Assembly (NCBI RefSeq): GCF_003984625.1
Contig: NZ_RWKH01000001.1
Coordinates: 124,001-188,000 of the forward strand
Source: Variovorax sp. DXTD-1
GTDB taxonomy: Bacteria > Pseudomonadota > Gammaproteobacteria > Burkholderiales > Burkholderiaceae_C
Direction of reading: 5' to 3'
Length of the DNA: 64,000 nucleotides
The translations under genes and the position numbers were made by a program. This document shows positions 52,559 to 60,693 of this stretch, piece by piece. Under the pieces are notes generated by a model. That model did not search any database. It worked only from the letters and a program-made list of their open reading frames with translations, and was not told the origin of the DNA. Every line of letters starts with the position of its first letter. Position 1 is the first letter of the stretch.

Positions 52559-55500
52559 CTAGCGCCGTTCGAACTTCAGGATGTTGTCGCCCGTGCCCGG
52601 CGCACCGCTGTCCGGCGGGCCGAACTTGAAGGCGCTCGGGTCGCGCGCGGACGTCATCTCGTACAGCGGGTGGATGCGGCCCAGGCGCGCACCGCCGTCG
52701 CGCACCAGCGGCGCCCATGCGAAGTTGGCGGTGAACTTGTTCGAGCGCGGCAGCAGCGCATCGAAGGGCACCGAGATGTAGATGCCCTTGTCGAAGCTGC
52801 CTTCGCCGAACTGCCTTGCCGAGATGTTGGTCTTGGTGGCATAGGCGCCGAGCACCACGCCGTTGTCGAATCGGCGGCTGATGTCGATGGTCACTCCACG
52901 GTCGCCCGCCAGGTACTGCCCCGCGCTGATCTTGGCGAGGATGCCGTTCCAGCCGGTGTCCCAGTAGAGCGTGGCATGGCCGGTGTTGACCTTGTAGTCG
53001 CGCAGGCCGAAGTCCTGGTCGAAGTCGCGTTGCCGCACATGGTTGAAGTCGATGCCGATGGCCATGCGGCTGCGCCATGGGCGATAGAGCCATTCCGCGC
53101 CGACGCCCGCGTACATGCTTTCCAGCGCACCGCCGTACACGCTGTAGTACTGGTCGTCCGTGAGTTTGCCCACGTGCGTCAGCTGCAGCACCGGCATGGT
53201 CAGGCGCTTGGCGGTGACGAACTCGCGCTGCAAGGTTCGCACGCGGGGCAGGTTGCTGGGCGCCGTGTAGGTGAACTTGTCGAAGTTGTCGAGCAGGCGC
53301 AGGTTCAGCGCACCGTTCACCCAGGTGCTTGGCGTGAAGCGGTATTCGGCAACCGCCTGCACGCCGATCTGGTAAAGCACGAACGCATTGGGGCCGCCCA
53401 GGATCTGGCCGAGGCTGGGTGTCAGGCCGATGCTGAACTTGGAGGTGCGGCGCTCCCACGGCGCGAGCGCCTTGTTGTCGTCCGCAATCCCGGGCGCGTC
53501 CCTCGACGCGATGGCCGCATTGGCATTCGAAATGTTGGCCGGCTGGAAGTCGGCGCCGATGGGCGGGGGCGCATAGTCGCGCTGGCTGGCCGCGCGCGCT
53601 TCGCTGGGCGTTTGCGCCTGGTAGTGCGCCGTGACCCACTCGTTCCGGTCGACCACTTGCGCATGCATGGGCAAGCCGCGCTCCGAGTAGTGCAGCACGA
53701 AGTTCTTGATGGTGCCCGGCGCATCGCGGTGCAGCACGGCAATGATCTGCTCGACGCGCGCGTTGCGGTACACGGTGGCGCTTTCGGTGATCCACACGTG
53801 CAGCATCTGGCCCTGCGGCGCAATGCGCTGGACGGTCCACTCGGTGCGGCTTTCGATGTCGGCCGCGGTGGCGGCCCAGCCTGGCGATGTGGCAGGCGGC
53901 GTCGGCGAAAAGCGCGGCGCCGGCGGGTCTGCCGTCTTGGCCATCTGCATGTTCGCCAGGTTGGTTTGCAGCGTGAGGCCCACCATCACCTTGTTGCCGC
54001 GCTCCAGGCCGGCCGAGAAGGTCACGCCAGGGGCGTAGCGGTATTCCAGGCCGATATTGATCGGCGAGCGCCGCGGCTGGTCGTTGTTGAGCGGTTCGTT
54101 CTTGTAGTTGTTGCCCTCGAACTCGAGCTTGAGCGTGAGCGGGTCCCAGGGCGTGCGCAATTGCACGCCGCCGAAGAGCGCGGTGGGTCCGCGAAAGAGC
54201 CGACCGAAGTTGGCGCCGCCCCATGTGGTCTCGCTCACGCGGGTCTTGAAGCGGCTGCTCAGCAAGCCGAAGGGGTTGCTGATGTTGCCGCTGCTGCCCA
54301 TGTAGCCCCAGCCGATGCCGAGGCTGAAATCCAGGTCGCCGTGGCGCTTGCTCGCCACCAGGTACTCGGAGGAAAAGAGACCGGTACCGCCGATGTCGCG
54401 AAAGCCCAGCGCCACCTCGGGGAGGTAGGCCGACTCTTTCCACAGCCGCGCCTTGAAGTCGATGCTCTTGTCCTTGTAGTCCTGGTTGCTCAGGCCGATA
54501 CCGTAGATGCGGTTGCCGATGGACGTGTAGCGGAAGCCGGCTTCCAGCCAATCGAGCGGCTGGAACATCACGTTCAGCCGCGTATAGGGCGAGACATGCG
54601 TGATGGAGGTGCGCATGTCGCCTGTCTGGCCCATGCGGGCCGAGGGCGTCTGCAGTAAGCCGGTTTCGCCCCAGTCGTTGCCGCTGGGCTGCAGCGGGCG
54701 GTACTGCGGTACCGCCTCGGGGCGCACCGAAACGGTGGTGGGCTGGAACGGTGTGGCCGGGGGAGAGGACTCTGTCGCCAATGGAATGGCCGCAGGTGCC
54801 GCGGCCGCAGGGGCGCTGGTCGCAAAGGCCGTAGCCGCGGCGGGCATTTCTGCCATCGTATTGCCCTGCGGCGATGGCCCTTGCGTGGCGAGGAACTTGA
54901 TCAGCCCTTCGGAAACTGCCTCCAGGTCGTCCTTGCCGCGAGGGGGCGCCCACATCCAGGCGCCGGGTGCCGGCTCGTCCGACGGATGCGCATTCCACTT
55001 TGCCGTGCCGACACGCGCGGTGCGGCCGTCGGGCTGCGCCACCCATGCCCAGTCGTGCTTGCTTTCGGGGTCGCAGGCCGCGACATAGTCCCATGCCGTG
55101 CGGCCCGGCTCGTGCGCCACCTGGCAAAGCCGACCGTCGGGCTGCACCACCGAAATGGTGCTCAGGACCGGCGGAGGCGCAATGAGCTGCTGGCCTGCCG
55201 TGAGCACCGGATCTTCTTCGGGGTGCGCCTCGAGCCAGCGCGGGTCCACAATGCCGAGCGCAACCCGGCCCGTGACGGGAAGGTTCTGCAGCCATGCGAT
55301 CAGCTGTTGGCGCTGGGCCTGTTCGGCCCGGGGCGCGCGCCGCCTGGCGGCCTCGAGCCGCAGCAGCACCTGGTTCTTCAGGAACTGTTGCGCCAGCCGC
55401 TCCTGTGGAACGCGCCAGGACAAGCCAGGGGCGGCCGATTCCGTCGGCTGCCGCAGCAGCCAGGCACTCAGGCGTTCGCCCGGGCGAATGTCGGCATCGT

Positions 55501-55639
55501 TGGCCGGTGTCTTGTTGTCGACCGGGCCGCTGCCCAGGGGCTGGGCCGCCGCGGCGCAACTGGCTGCGAGCGCGCAGGCCACCACCGCGCGAAGGGGCCA
55601 GGGTTGTCTGCCGGAGCCACGAAGAAGCAAACGGCTCAT
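52559..55639 (-). CDS. Fused GfcC/YjbG-like and GfcD/YjbH-like outer-membrane protein
   Basis: 1026-residue exported protein. After a signal peptide (to about 35), residues about 45-245 resemble GfcC/YjbG (RPGERLSAWLLRQP; LPVTGRVALGIVDPRW). A Pro/Ala-rich linker follows (about 250-325), then a YjbH/GfcD beta-barrel beginning GETGLLQTPSARMGQ near 330, with many alternating aromatic strands to the end at F-E-R-R. In E. coli these are two separate proteins of the exopolysaccharide yjbEFGH or capsule gfcABCDE operons. The ATG overlaps the upstream yjbF-like stop (ATGA). It faces the flippase gene, 42 bp away. Confidence 0.8.
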   Translation of the reverse strand: MSRLLLRGSGRQPWPLRAVVACALAASCAAAAQPLGSGPVDNKTPANDADIRPGERLSAWLLRQPTESAAPGLSWRVPQERLAQQFLKNQVLLRLEAARRRAPRAEQAQRQQLIAWLQNLPVTGRVALGIVDPRWLEAHPEEDPVLTAGQQLIAPPPVLSTISVVQPDGRLCQVAHEPGRTAWDYVAACDPESKHDWAWVAQPDGRTARVGTAKWNAHPSDEPAPGAWMWAPPRGKDDLEAVSEGLIKFLATQGPSPQGNTMAEMPAAATAFATSAPAAAAPAAIPLATESSPPATPFQPTTVSVRPEAVPQYRPLQPSGNDWGETGLLQTPSARMGQTGDMRTSITHVSPYTRLNVMFQPLDWLEAGFRYTSIGNRIYGIGLSNQDYKDKSIDFKARLWKESAYLPEVALGFRDIGGTGLFSSEYLVASKRHGDLDFSLGIGWGYMGSSGNISNPFGLLSSRFKTRVSETTWGGANFGRLFRGPTALFGGVQLRTPWDPLTLKLEFEGNNYKNEPLNNDQPRRSPINIGLEYRYAPGVTFSAGLERGNKVMVGLTLQTNLANMQMAKTADPPAPRFSPTPPATSPGWAATAADIESRTEWTVQRIAPQGQMLHVWITESATVYRNARVEQIIAVLHRDAPGTIKNFVLHYSERGLPMHAQVVDRNEWVTAHYQAQTPSEARAASQRDYAPPPIGADFQPANISNANAAIASRDAPGIADDNKALAPWERRTSKFSIGLTPSLGQILGGPNAFVLYQIGVQAVAEYRFTPSTWVNGALNLRLLDNFDKFTYTAPSNLPRVRTLQREFVTAKRLTMPVLQLTHVGKLTDDQYYSVYGGALESMYAGVGAEWLYRPWRSRMAIGIDFNHVRQRDFDQDFGLRDYKVNTGHATLYWDTGWNGILAKISAGQYLAGDRGVTIDISRRFDNGVVLGAYATKTNISARQFGEGSFDKGIYISVPFDALLPRSNKFTANFAWAPLVRDGGARLGRIHPLYEMTSARDPSAFKFGPPDSGAPGTGDNILKFERR

Positions 55640-56391
55640 GTACCAGCGCTCGCCGCTGCGACGGGTGCTGGGGAAGAAGGCGTCCACTGCTCGAAACTCA
55701 TACACAGATCATTGGAAATACATTGCTCGGAATAAACGACTCGCGGGGTGCCGCCCGCTTGCGAAACGCCGAAGCGCGCGGGGGGCAGCGAGGCGCTTGC
55801 CGGCCGGGAAACGCTGCGCTCCTCGTACCAGCGCAGGGAAGCAGCGGCCGTGCCAGCCAGTGAGACTTGCTGCGGTGCGGCAATCGGCGCCAGCACGATC
55901 TCGTCGCGAATGCCGAAACGGTAGCCCGGCATCATGTCGCGCTGGCGTTGGTAGGTTTTTATGGAGGTCGGGCTGCTCGCCTCGGCGGCCCAGGCCGGCA
56001 GCCCCGAAAACCGCACCTCCCGCCAGTCGGCGGAAAGTCCGGTGGTTCCCACCAGGCGCCCGTCGAGCAACCTGACGACCTCGCCGCTGCCGCTGTACCA
56101 GACTTCGACCGCGCCTTCGGGACGCTTGTCGATATAGCCGAGCACCATGAACACCGTTTGATTGCCGGTGGCCACGCGCAAATAGCGGTAATTAGGATTA
56201 AAGGTGGGAGGGGGCGCCGAAGAGGTGCCGCTATAGATATGCCGCGCCGTTGCCAGCATGGCAGAAGAGCCGGAAGAACAGCCGCCAACGCCCAAAAGAA
56301 ATGCCGCCAAAAGACAGCATTCAACAAGTCGCGTGGCTTGGCCAACGCGCGGACTATTCAGCGAATGCCCTCCCGTCAGGAGGGCCCGCAC
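55636..56391 (-). CDS. YjbF/GfcB-like lipoprotein
   Basis: Outer-membrane lipoprotein of 251 residues matching the YjbF/GfcB family of polysaccharide accessory proteins. Signal sequence ends in a lipobox LGVGGC with Cys at about residue 37. The body has NYRYLRVATGNQTVFMVLGY split near 65-84 and EVWYSGSGEVVRLLDGRLVGTTGL near 93-116. The start is a GTG at 56391, two bases after the yjbE-like stop; no ATG is available. A 7-bp hairpin overlaps the start region. Confidence 0.78.
   Translation of the reverse strand: MRALLTGGHSLNSPRVGQATRLVECCLLAAFLLGVGGCSSGSSAMLATARHIYSGTSSAPPPTFNPNYRYLRVATGNQTVFMVLGYIDKRPEGAVEVWYSGSGEVVRLLDGRLVGTTGLSADWREVRFSGLPAWAAEASSPTSIKTYQRQRDMMPGYRFGIRDEIVLAPIAAPQQVSLAGTAAASLRWYEERSVSRPASASLPPARFGVSQAGGTPRVVYSEQCISNDLCMSFEQWTPSSPAPVAAASAGT
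56371..56389 (-). other. Hairpin at the yjbE-yjbF junction
   Basis: On the minus strand GCCCTCC and GGAGGGC pair around a 5-base loop, just inside the presumed GTG start of the yjbF-like gene. There is no T-run. It could stabilise the upstream yjbE-like mRNA or hinder translation of yjbF. Confidence 0.45.
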
Positions 56392-56393
56392 GA

Positions 56394-56681
56394 TCAATTC
56401 GTGCCGGTAGTACCTGTGCCGGTGCCGCCCGTACCGCCGGTGCCGCTGCCGCCACCGCTGTTGCCCCCGTTTCCGCTGGCTACTGCAGCTGCCAGGCCGG
56501 CGCTGGCGGCCACGCCGCCAGCCTGTCCGGCAGCAATGCGGCCGAACGCGGAATTGGTTGCGCCCGTGGCGCTTGCCGGCTGCGGGGCGGGCGTTTGAGA
56601 CGGGGGCGGGGTTTGCGCCAGTGCCGAAGAAATGCCTGCAGCTGCAATGACGGTTGCGGAAACCAGTGGCTTGATTCTCAT
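56394..56681 (-). CDS. YjbE/GfcA-like small exported protein
   Basis: 95-residue protein with a signal peptide (cleavage near ALA, about residue 21), a Pro/Gln/Ala stretch, AFGRIAAGQAGGVAASAGLAAAV split across the middle and a low-complexity Gly/Thr/Ser C-terminus ending GTTGTN. YjbE and GfcA of E. coli are similarly small, Gly/Thr-rich and lead their operons. Ribosome-binding site AAGGA is eight bases upstream. Function is unknown. Confidence 0.7.
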   Translation of the reverse strand: MRIKPLVSATVIAAAGISSALAQTPPPSQTPAPQPASATGATNSAFGRIAAGQAGGVAASAGLAAAVASGNGGNSGGGSGTGGTGGTGTGTTGTN

Positions 56682-56722
56682 GGCAAAAATCCTTTTGATT
56701 TTGACGATTAACAGTTGAGTCA

Positions 56723-56751
56723 AGATTAGCAGCAGGCGAAGTGTGCCGCAA
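56723..56751 (-). promoter_or_regulatory. Candidate promoter of the yjbE-F-GH operon
   Basis: Reading the minus strand, -35 TTGCGG (56751-56746) and -10 TAATCT (56728-56723) are separated by 17 bp. This leaves about 35 bases of leader with an AAGGA ribosome-binding site before the ATG at 56681. Confidence 0.45.
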
Positions 56752-56903
56752 CTGATTTAGCCTTTTGCGACGCTTTGTTGGTGCAAATCGTTGTGTCGAA
56801 ATGTCTTGTAAATAAGTTGCAAATAAATACTAATTAATTGTTCTTAATTGACCTTCCGAAGTGTCCGGAGGGGCGCATTCGAACGCGCTCCGGACTCGCG
56901 GCG

Positions 56904-56933
56904 TTGAATATGCCCGCAACAGCCCGCTACAAT
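56904..56933 (+). promoter_or_regulatory. Promoter of petABC
   Basis: -35 TTGAAT (56904-56909) and -10 TACAAT (56928-56933) with an 18-bp spacer; start of transcription expected near 56940, about 38 bases before the petA ATG. Confidence 0.55.
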
Positions 56934-56977
56934 CGCCGGTTGACCCTGCTCCAGCGAAGAAGACTTAGAGGATCCCC

Positions 56978-57592
56978 ATGAGTGACATGACCTCCGGTTC
57001 CCCCCGGATCGACACAAGCAAGCGGACGTGGTTAATCGCATCCAGCTGTGCCGGCGTAGCGGGAGGCGTGGCCACCGCGATTCCCTTCGTGAGTACTTTC
57101 CAGCCCTCCGAAAAGGCCAAGGCCGCGGGCGCTGCGGTCGAGGTGGACATTGCGGGCCTCAAGGTCGGCGAGAAGATCACCGTCGAATGGCGCGGCAAGC
57201 CCGTCTGGATTCTCAAGCGCTCGCCCGAGCAGGTTGCCGAGCTCGCCAAGCTCGACGGCCAGCTGGCCGATCCGCTCTCCAAGCGGCACCCCGACGAGTT
57301 CACCCCCGAATACGCGCAAAACCAGCACCGCTCCATCAAGCCCGACGTGCTGGTGGTCGTTGGTATTTGCACCCACCTCGGCTGTTCGCCGGTCGACCGG
57401 CTCCAGGCCGGTCCGCAGCCTTCGCTGCCGAACGACTGGGAAGGCGGCTTCCTGTGCCCCTGCCATGGCTCCACCTTCGACCTGGCCGGCCGCGTCTTCA
57501 AGAACAAGCCCGCGCCCGACAACCTGCCGGTGCCCCCGCACATGTACGTGTCGGACACCAAGTTGCTCATCGGCGAAGACAAGAAGGCCTGA
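56978..57592 (+). CDS. petA: Ubiquinol-cytochrome c reductase Rieske iron-sulfur subunit
   Basis: 2Fe-2S subunit of the cytochrome bc1 complex; 204 residues. An N-terminal SKRTWL segment and hydrophobic anchor (about 19-40) precede the Rieske domain with ligands in CTHLGC near 132-137 and CPCHGS near 161-166. The N-terminal anchor of such proteins is usually inserted by Tat, and only a single Arg is seen in the expected RR position (SKRTW). First gene of petABC. Confidence 0.96.
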   Translation: MSDMTSGSPRIDTSKRTWLIASSCAGVAGGVATAIPFVSTFQPSEKAKAAGAAVEVDIAGLKVGEKITVEWRGKPVWILKRSPEQVAELAKLDGQLADPLSKRHPDEFTPEYAQNQHRSIKPDVLVVVGICTHLGCSPVDRLQAGPQPSLPNDWEGGFLCPCHGSTFDLAGRVFKNKPAPDNLPVPPHMYVSDTKLLIGEDKKA

Positions 57593-57606
57593 GGCAGAAG
57601 AAGAAC

Positions 57607-59043
57607 ATGGCTGAATTCCACGAAATTTCCCCCAACGCGCCCGCCGGCGAGAAGCTGCTCAACTGGGTCGACAACCGCTTCCCGCTGACCAAGCTCTGGA
57701 ACGACCAGTGGGGCAAGTACTACGCGCCGAAGAATTTCAACTTCTGGTACATCTTCGGCTCGCTCGCGATGCTGGTCCTCGTGATCCAGATCGTCACCGG
57801 CATCTTCCTGGTGATGCACTACAAGCCCGACGCGAACCAGGCGTTCGCATCGGTCGAGTACATCATGCGCGACGTGCCCTGGGGCTGGCTCATCCGCTAC
57901 ATCCACTCGACGGGCGCCTCGGCGTTCTTCATCGTGGTGTACCTGCACATGTTCCGCGGCCTCATGTACGGCAGCTACCGCAAGCCGCGCGAGCTGATCT
58001 GGGTGTTCGGCTGCGCGATCTTCCTGTGCCTGATGGCCGAAGCCTTCATGGGCTACCTGCTGCCGTGGGGCCAGATGAGCTACTGGGGCGCCCAGGTGAT
58101 CGTGAACCTGTTCGCCGCCATCCCGTTCATCGGTCCTGATCTGGCCCTGCTGATTCGCGGCGACTACGTGGTGAGCGACGCCACGCTGAACCGCTTCTTC
58201 AGCTTCCACGTGATCGCCGTGCCGCTGGTGCTGCTCGGCCTTGTGGTGGCTCACCTGATCGCGCTTCACGAAGTGGGTTCCAACAACCCCGACGGCATCG
58301 AGATCAAGGCCAAGCGCGGCCCTGACGGCCATCCGCTCGACGGTATCCCGTCGCATCCGTACTACACGGTGCACGACATCTTCGGCGTGGTGGTGTTCCT
58401 CACGATCTTCTCGGCCGTGGTGTTCTTCGCGCCGGAAGCCGGTGGGTACTTCCTCGAGTACAACAACTTCATTCCGGCCGATTCGCTCAAGACGCCCAAC
58501 CACATCGCGCCGGTCTGGTACTTCACGCCGTTCTATTCGATGCTGCGTGCAACCACCGACGACATGGTCAACGTGTTCGCGCTGATCATTGGCCTGGCCG
58601 CCATCCTGAACTTCATCAAGGGCAAGTCGGGCACCGCGCTGAAAATCGCGGTCGTGGTGGTGGCAGCCGTGGCCATCTTCCTGCTCAAGGCCTTCGACGC
58701 CAAGTTCTGGGGCGTGGTCGTGATGGGTGGTTCGGTCATCATCCTGTTCTTCCTGCCCTGGCTGGACAAGAGCGAAGTCAAGTCGATCCGCTACCGTCCG
58801 GGCTGGCACAAGTATGTCTACGGCGTCTTCGTGTTCCTCTTCCTGATCCTGGGCTACCTGGGCATCCAGGCGCCCGGCGTCTGGGGCAACCTGGTCATCG
58901 GTTCGTTCGCGCTCGACATCGCGCAGACCATCTCGCAGATCGGCACGCTTTTCTATTTCGGTTTCTTCCTGCTCATGCCCTGGTGGAGCAGCAAGGGCGA
59001 GTTCAAGCCCGTGCCCGACCGCGTGACCTTCGCCGCCCATTGA
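57607..59043 (+). CDS. petB: Ubiquinol-cytochrome c reductase cytochrome b
   Basis: Membrane core of the bc1 complex binding two b hemes; 478 residues. Heme-ligand His residues are in RYIHSTGASAFFIVVYLHMFRG split near 97-118 and in FFSFHVIAVPLVLLGLVVAHL near 198-218; the Qo-site PEW-type motif appears as the APVWYFTPFYSM region near 302. The C-terminus is extended with extra helices, usual in betaproteobacteria. It starts 14 bp after petA. Confidence 0.96.
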   Translation: MAEFHEISPNAPAGEKLLNWVDNRFPLTKLWNDQWGKYYAPKNFNFWYIFGSLAMLVLVIQIVTGIFLVMHYKPDANQAFASVEYIMRDVPWGWLIRYIHSTGASAFFIVVYLHMFRGLMYGSYRKPRELIWVFGCAIFLCLMAEAFMGYLLPWGQMSYWGAQVIVNLFAAIPFIGPDLALLIRGDYVVSDATLNRFFSFHVIAVPLVLLGLVVAHLIALHEVGSNNPDGIEIKAKRGPDGHPLDGIPSHPYYTVHDIFGVVVFLTIFSAVVFFAPEAGGYFLEYNNFIPADSLKTPNHIAPVWYFTPFYSMLRATTDDMVNVFALIIGLAAILNFIKGKSGTALKIAVVVVAAVAIFLLKAFDAKFWGVVVMGGSVIILFFLPWLDKSEVKSIRYRPGWHKYVYGVFVFLFLILGYLGIQAPGVWGNLVIGSFALDIAQTISQIGTLFYFGFFLLMPWWSSKGEFKPVPDRVTFAAH

Positions 59044-59072
59044 GAAGCCCAAGAGAGCTCGAGAGAAACACG

Positions 59073-59846
59073 ATGAAGAAAAGCATTTCTGGCTGGCTCG
59101 CGGTTGTGGGCCTGGCACTGGGCCTGACCTTTTCCGCAGCCGCGTCGGCCGAATCCGGCGGTATTGCCTGGGACAAGGCGCCCAACAAGACCACCGACGT
59201 CGCCTCCCTTCAGAACGGCGCCAAGCTGTTCGTCAACTACTGCCTGAACTGCCACTCCGCGGCCTTCATGCGCTACAACCGCCTGCAGGACATCGGCATC
59301 TCCGAGCAGCAGATCAAGGACAACCTGCTGTTCTCGACCGACAAGGTCGGCGAGACCATGAAGGCCAACATCGACGCACGCCAGGCCAAGGACTGGTTCG
59401 GCACCACGCCGCCCGACCTGACCCTGGTCGCGCGCTCGCGTGCCGGCCACGGCGGCACCGGTGCCGACTACCTGTACACCTACCTGCGCACCTACTACCG
59501 CGACGACACCAAGGCCACGGGCTGGAACAACCTCGTTTTCCCGAGCGTTGCCATGCCCAACCCGCTGTGGGAGCTGCAAGGCGAGCGCCGTCCGGTCTAC
59601 GCCAAGGTCGAGCAGCACGGCCACGCCACCGAAGTGTTCAAGGGCTGGGAGCAAGTCACCCCCGGCACCATGACGCCGCTGCAGTTCGACAATGCCGTGG
59701 GCGACCTGGTGGGCTACTTGCAATGGATGGCCGAGCCGGCACAGAACACGCGCATCCGTATCGGCGTGTGGGTGCTGCTGTTCCTGGCCATGTCGTTGGT
59801 TTTCGTGTGGCGACTGAACGCCTCGTACTGGAAAGACGTCAAGTAG
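59073..59846 (+). CDS. petC: Ubiquinol-cytochrome c reductase cytochrome c1
   Basis: Periplasmic c-type heme subunit with a C-terminal anchor; 257 residues. Signal peptide to about residue 26, heme-binding CLNCH near 57-61 preceded by NGAKLFVNY, an axial Met in the NPLWEL region around SVAMPNPLW near 168, and a C-terminal membrane helix (about 228-247). The ATG at 59073 is preceded by GAGAG. A strong terminator follows 42 bp after the stop. Confidence 0.95.
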   Translation: MKKSISGWLAVVGLALGLTFSAAASAESGGIAWDKAPNKTTDVASLQNGAKLFVNYCLNCHSAAFMRYNRLQDIGISEQQIKDNLLFSTDKVGETMKANIDARQAKDWFGTTPPDLTLVARSRAGHGGTGADYLYTYLRTYYRDDTKATGWNNLVFPSVAMPNPLWELQGERRPVYAKVEQHGHATEVFKGWEQVTPGTMTPLQFDNAVGDLVGYLQWMAEPAQNTRIRIGVWVLLFLAMSLVFVWRLNASYWKDVK

Positions 59847-59888
59847 TTCCGTCCACGCCGACCGGGCGCCCCGTGCGTCCGGTCCCAC

Positions 59889-59920
59889 AGAGTGGGTTGC
59901 CAACGCGACCCACTCTTTTT
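59889..59920 (+). terminator. Rho-independent terminator after petABC
   Basis: AGAGTGGGT (59889-59897) pairs with ACCCACTCT (59908-59916), a 9-bp stem with a 10-base loop, followed by TTTT and a further T-run. It separates petABC from sspA. Confidence 0.88.
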
Positions 59921-59941
59921 GATTTTTAGGAGTCTCTCGCC

Positions 59942-60553
59942 ATGATGGTCTTGTATTCAGGAACGACCTGCCCCTTTTCCCACCGCTGCCGGTTCGTGTT
60001 GTTCGAAAAGGGCATGGATTTTGAAATCCGCGACGTCGACCTCTACAACAAGCCCGAAGACATCAGCGTGATGAACCCGTACGGCCAGGTGCCGATCCTG
60101 GTCGAGCGCGACTTGATCCTGTACGAGTCGAACATCATCAACGAGTACATCGACGAGCGCTTCCCGCATCCCCAGCTGATGCCCGGCGACCCGGTCGACC
60201 GCGCCCGCGTGCGCCTGTTCCTGCTCAACTTCGAGAAGGAACTCTTCGTGCACGTGGCCACGCTCGAGAACCGCACCGCCAAGGGCAACGAAAAAGCGCT
60301 CGAAAAGGCCCGCTCGCACATTCGCGACCGGCTCACGCAGCTCGCACCCGTGTTCCTCAAGAACAAGTACATGCTGGGCGACAACTTCTCGATGCTCGAC
60401 GTGGCCATTGCGCCGCTGCTCTGGCGCCTGGACTACTACGGCATTGACCTCAGCAAGAACGCGGCGCCGCTTCTGAAGTACGCTGAGCGCATCTTCTCGC
60501 GCCCGGCCTACATCGAAGCGCTCACCCCGTCCGAAAAGGTCATGCGCAAGTAA
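59942..60553 (+). CDS. sspA: Stringent starvation protein A / glutathione S-transferase-like
   Basis: 203-residue GST-fold protein of the SspA group, which in E. coli binds RNA polymerase. The thioredoxin-like domain begins MVLYSGTTCPFSHRCRFVLFEKG split near residues 2-24 and has NPYGQVPILVERDLILYES near 43-61; a helical domain follows. AGGAG lies upstream. sspB follows after a REP-like element, the usual sspAB pairing. Confidence 0.92.
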   Translation: MMVLYSGTTCPFSHRCRFVLFEKGMDFEIRDVDLYNKPEDISVMNPYGQVPILVERDLILYESNIINEYIDERFPHPQLMPGDPVDRARVRLFLLNFEKELFVHVATLENRTAKGNEKALEKARSHIRDRLTQLAPVFLKNKYMLGDNFSMLDVAIAPLLWRLDYYGIDLSKNAAPLLKYAERIFSRPAYIEALTPSEKVMRK

Positions 60554-60557
60554 CTAG

Positions 60558-60652
60558 GCTCTCCCCCAGGCTTCGCGCACTTCGTGTCGCTTCTCCAACC
60601 CCCTCGCCGGGGGGCAACACCGGCGGCCCGGCAAAGCCGGTTCCGCGGTGTT
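60558..60652 (-). repeat. REP-like long-hairpin intergenic repeat, copy B (inverted)
   Basis: Starts five bases after the sspA stop. Core arms AACACC at 60616-60621 and GGTGTT at 60647-60652 enclose the same GC-rich double stem as copies A and C; a CCCC...GGGG hairpin precedes it, and the outer part (about 60560-60597) matches copy C almost base for base (for example AGTGCGCGAAGCCTGGGGG on the minus strand). Confidence 0.85.
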
Positions 60653-60693
60653 CTGCGAAGAGTCGAAGCCAGAGATTGCACGGTAGAAAATTC

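Larger units (their letters stand above)
56682..56977. other. Divergent spacer between yjbE-like gene and petA
   Basis: 296 bp. The left 170 bp are strongly AT-rich and serve the minus-strand operon; the right 70 bp return to core GC content and hold the petA promoter. An 8-bp inverted repeat (GTCCGGAG at 56863-56870, CTCCGGAC at 56888-56895) separates the two, at the right edge of the accessory region. Confidence 0.55.

Noticed and set aside
52670-54658. A long + strand frame across the YjbGH gene
   Set aside because: Composition is that of an antisense shadow, while the minus-strand frame has a signal peptide and recognisable domains.
56965-59118. A 717-residue minus-strand frame opposite petA-petB
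   Set aside because: Shadow of the cytochrome bc1 genes; no domain, start site or sensible composition.
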